This document shows positions 63,028 to 64,000 of a DNA stretch of 64,000 nucleotides, piece after piece; positions within the stretch are counted from its first letter, which is position 1; every line of letters begins with the position of its first letter. A program made the position numbers and the translations under genes. The stretch spans positions 248,001 through 312,000 of the forward strand of contig NZ_CANLNE010000001.1 in the NCBI RefSeq assembly GCF_947492555.1, given 5' to 3'. Source of the stretch: an uncultured Roseobacter sp. (GTDB lineage: Bacteria; Pseudomonadota; Alphaproteobacteria; Rhodobacterales; Rhodobacteraceae). The notes beneath the pieces are model-generated. The model saw nothing but the letters and a program-made list of their open reading frames with translations. It ran no database searches and had not been told where the DNA came from.

Positions 63028-64000
63028 TCAGCCCGCGCTGGCTGGCTCCTTCTCTGCGTCCGCGTGGATCATCAGCGGCGCCGCTTCAGAGACCACCGCC
63101 TCCTCGTTCACCACCACCTCCGTGACGCTTTCCAGTCCCGGCAGATCAAACATCGTGTCGAGCAGGATGTCCTCGAGGATGGAGCGCAGGCCCCGTGCGC
63201 CGGTTTTGCGTTCGATGGCGCGTTTGGCGATGGCCGAAAGCGCGTCTTCGGTAAAGGTCAGTGTCGTATCTTCGAGCTCAAAGAGCCGCTGGTACTGTTT
63301 GACCAACGCGTTCTTGGGCTGCGTCAGAATGGTCACGAGCGCATCTTCATCCAGATCTTCCAGCGTTGCCAGAACAGGCAGACGACCGACAAACTCCGGG
63401 ATGAGGCCGAATTTCAGCAAATCCTCTGGCTCAAGATCGGTGAAAATCTCGCCTACCCCGCGTTCGTCATTGTCCCGCACGTCAGCGCCAAAGCCCATGG
63501 CCGACCCCTTGCCGCGCGCCGCGATGATCTTGTCGAGGCCCGCAAAGGCGCCACCGCAGATAAAGAGGATGTTCGTGGTGTCCACCTGCAGGAATTCCTG
63601 CTGCGGATGTTTGCGCCCGCCCTGAGGCGGCACCGAAGCCACGGTGCCTTCCATCAGCTTGAGCAAGGCCTGCTGTACACCCTCGCCCGAGACATCACGG
63701 GTGATCGAGGGGTTTTCAGACTTGCGGGTGATCTTGTCGACCTCATCAATGTAGACGATGCCGCGCTGCGCGCGCTCCACGTTATACTCAGAGGACTGCA
63801 GCAGTTTCAGAATGATGTTCTCGACATCTTCCCCGACATAGCCCGCTTCGGTCAGCGTGGTGGCATCGGCCATGGTGAAGGGCACATCGAGAATGCGCGC
63901 TAGTGTCTGCGCCAGCAACGTCTTACCGCACCCCGTGGGGCCGATCAGCAGAATGTTGGATTTAGCGAGCTCAATGTCGCCGCCCTTCTGAGCGTGGTTC
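63028..64000 (-). CDS. clpX: ATP-dependent Clp protease ATP-binding subunit ClpX (C-terminal part; start outside window)
   Basis: The last 323 residues of ClpX, a hexameric AAA+ unfoldase delivering proteins to ClpP. The visible part begins just before Walker A (GPTGCGKT). It includes the pore loop region ([11 protein letters not shown]), Walker B ([11 protein letters not shown]), the sensor Asn region ([10 protein letters not shown]), the ClpP-binding IGF-type loop (reduced to SAMGFGADV here) and sensor 2 ([10 protein letters not shown]). The N-terminal zinc domain is outside the window. Confidence 0.95.
   Translation of the reverse strand, partial: NHAQKGGDIELAKSNILLIGPTGCGKTLLAQTLARILDVPFTMADATTLTEAGYVGEDVENIILKLLQSSEYNVERAQRGIVYIDEVDKITRKSENPSITRDVSGEGVQQALLKLMEGTVASVPPQGGRKHPQQEFLQVDTTNILFICGGAFAGLDKIIAARGKGSAMGFGADVRDNDERGVGEIFTDLEPEDLLKFGLIPEFVGRLPVLATLEDLDEDALVTILTQPKNALVKQYQRLFELEDTTLTFTEDALSAIAKRAIERKTGARGLRSILEDILLDTMFDLPGLESVTEVVVNEEAVVSEAAPLMIHADAEKEPASAG

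Overview
The window is a high-GC chromosomal segment from an alphaproteobacterium, most likely a marine member of the Roseobacter group (Rhodobacteraceae). This rests on the genes: a core block accB-accC-aat with DUF2155, mlaD and an NDUFA12-type complex I protein, then clpX; a GapR-like DUF2312 protein; two ScfR/PccR-type regulators; a non-pyrrolysine MttB-family methyltransferase; and RTX proteins of the type I secretion kind. I saw no rRNA, tRNA, insertion sequence, integrase, prophage or CRISPR array. The segment reads as a mosaic of small operons, each with a local regulator.

Layout. 1-6.8 kb: end of a membrane AraC regulator, a histidine phosphatase-like protein, a serine hydrolase fused to RTX repeats, and a two-subunit Tat-exported molybdenum hydroxylase divergent from a TetR gene across a perfect palindrome. 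6.8-13.3 kb: a ugpBAEC glycerol-phosphate-type ABC operon that ends in an EEP-fold phosphodiesterase and is divergent from a LacI regulator. 13.4-22.1 kb: a GFA protein, a LysR regulator, a 1050-residue winged-helix/cyclase-like/ATPase/TPR regulator beside a small RTX protein, and an epimerase plus Old Yellow Enzyme pair behind a MerR-type promoter. 22.3-26.0 kb: heme oxygenase plus bacteriophytochrome hybrid kinase, and a receiver-only response regulator.

26.1-32.0 kb: an ScfR-type regulator divergent from sgaA-mcl-mtkA-mtkB, the serine-cycle module that turns malate into glyoxylate and acetyl-CoA and converts glyoxylate to glycine. 32-41.6 kb: an NmrA/HxlR divergent pair, then a tightly coupled operon (GntR regulator, DapA-family lyase/aldolase, aldehyde dehydrogenase, MttB-family methyltransferase, FAD amine oxidase) with a divergent cysteine desulfhydrase-family enzyme. 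This is the best candidate here for an uncharacterised catabolic system. 41.6-44.5 kb: small genes and a two-gene persulfide detoxification unit (MBL-fold plus DUF442).

44.5-50.6 kb: an orphan FliM/FliN-like protein, a transporter-type histidine kinase (SSS-STAC-HK) with a small membrane protein and a stand-alone receiver, and a second ScfR-type regulator. 50.8-56.2 kb: a complete branched-chain/amide-type ABC transporter (livJHMGF) with hairpins after the binding-protein gene and a REP-like inverted pair between livG and livF. 56.2-64 kb: a GEVED-like lipoprotein, an acyl-CoA synthetase, the conserved accBC-aat region, ridA with an unusual cluster of TTTGCAAA sites, and the C-terminal part of clpX.

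Start codons were chosen from family alignments recalled from knowledge and from visible ribosome-binding sites. Functions are family-level unless stated.
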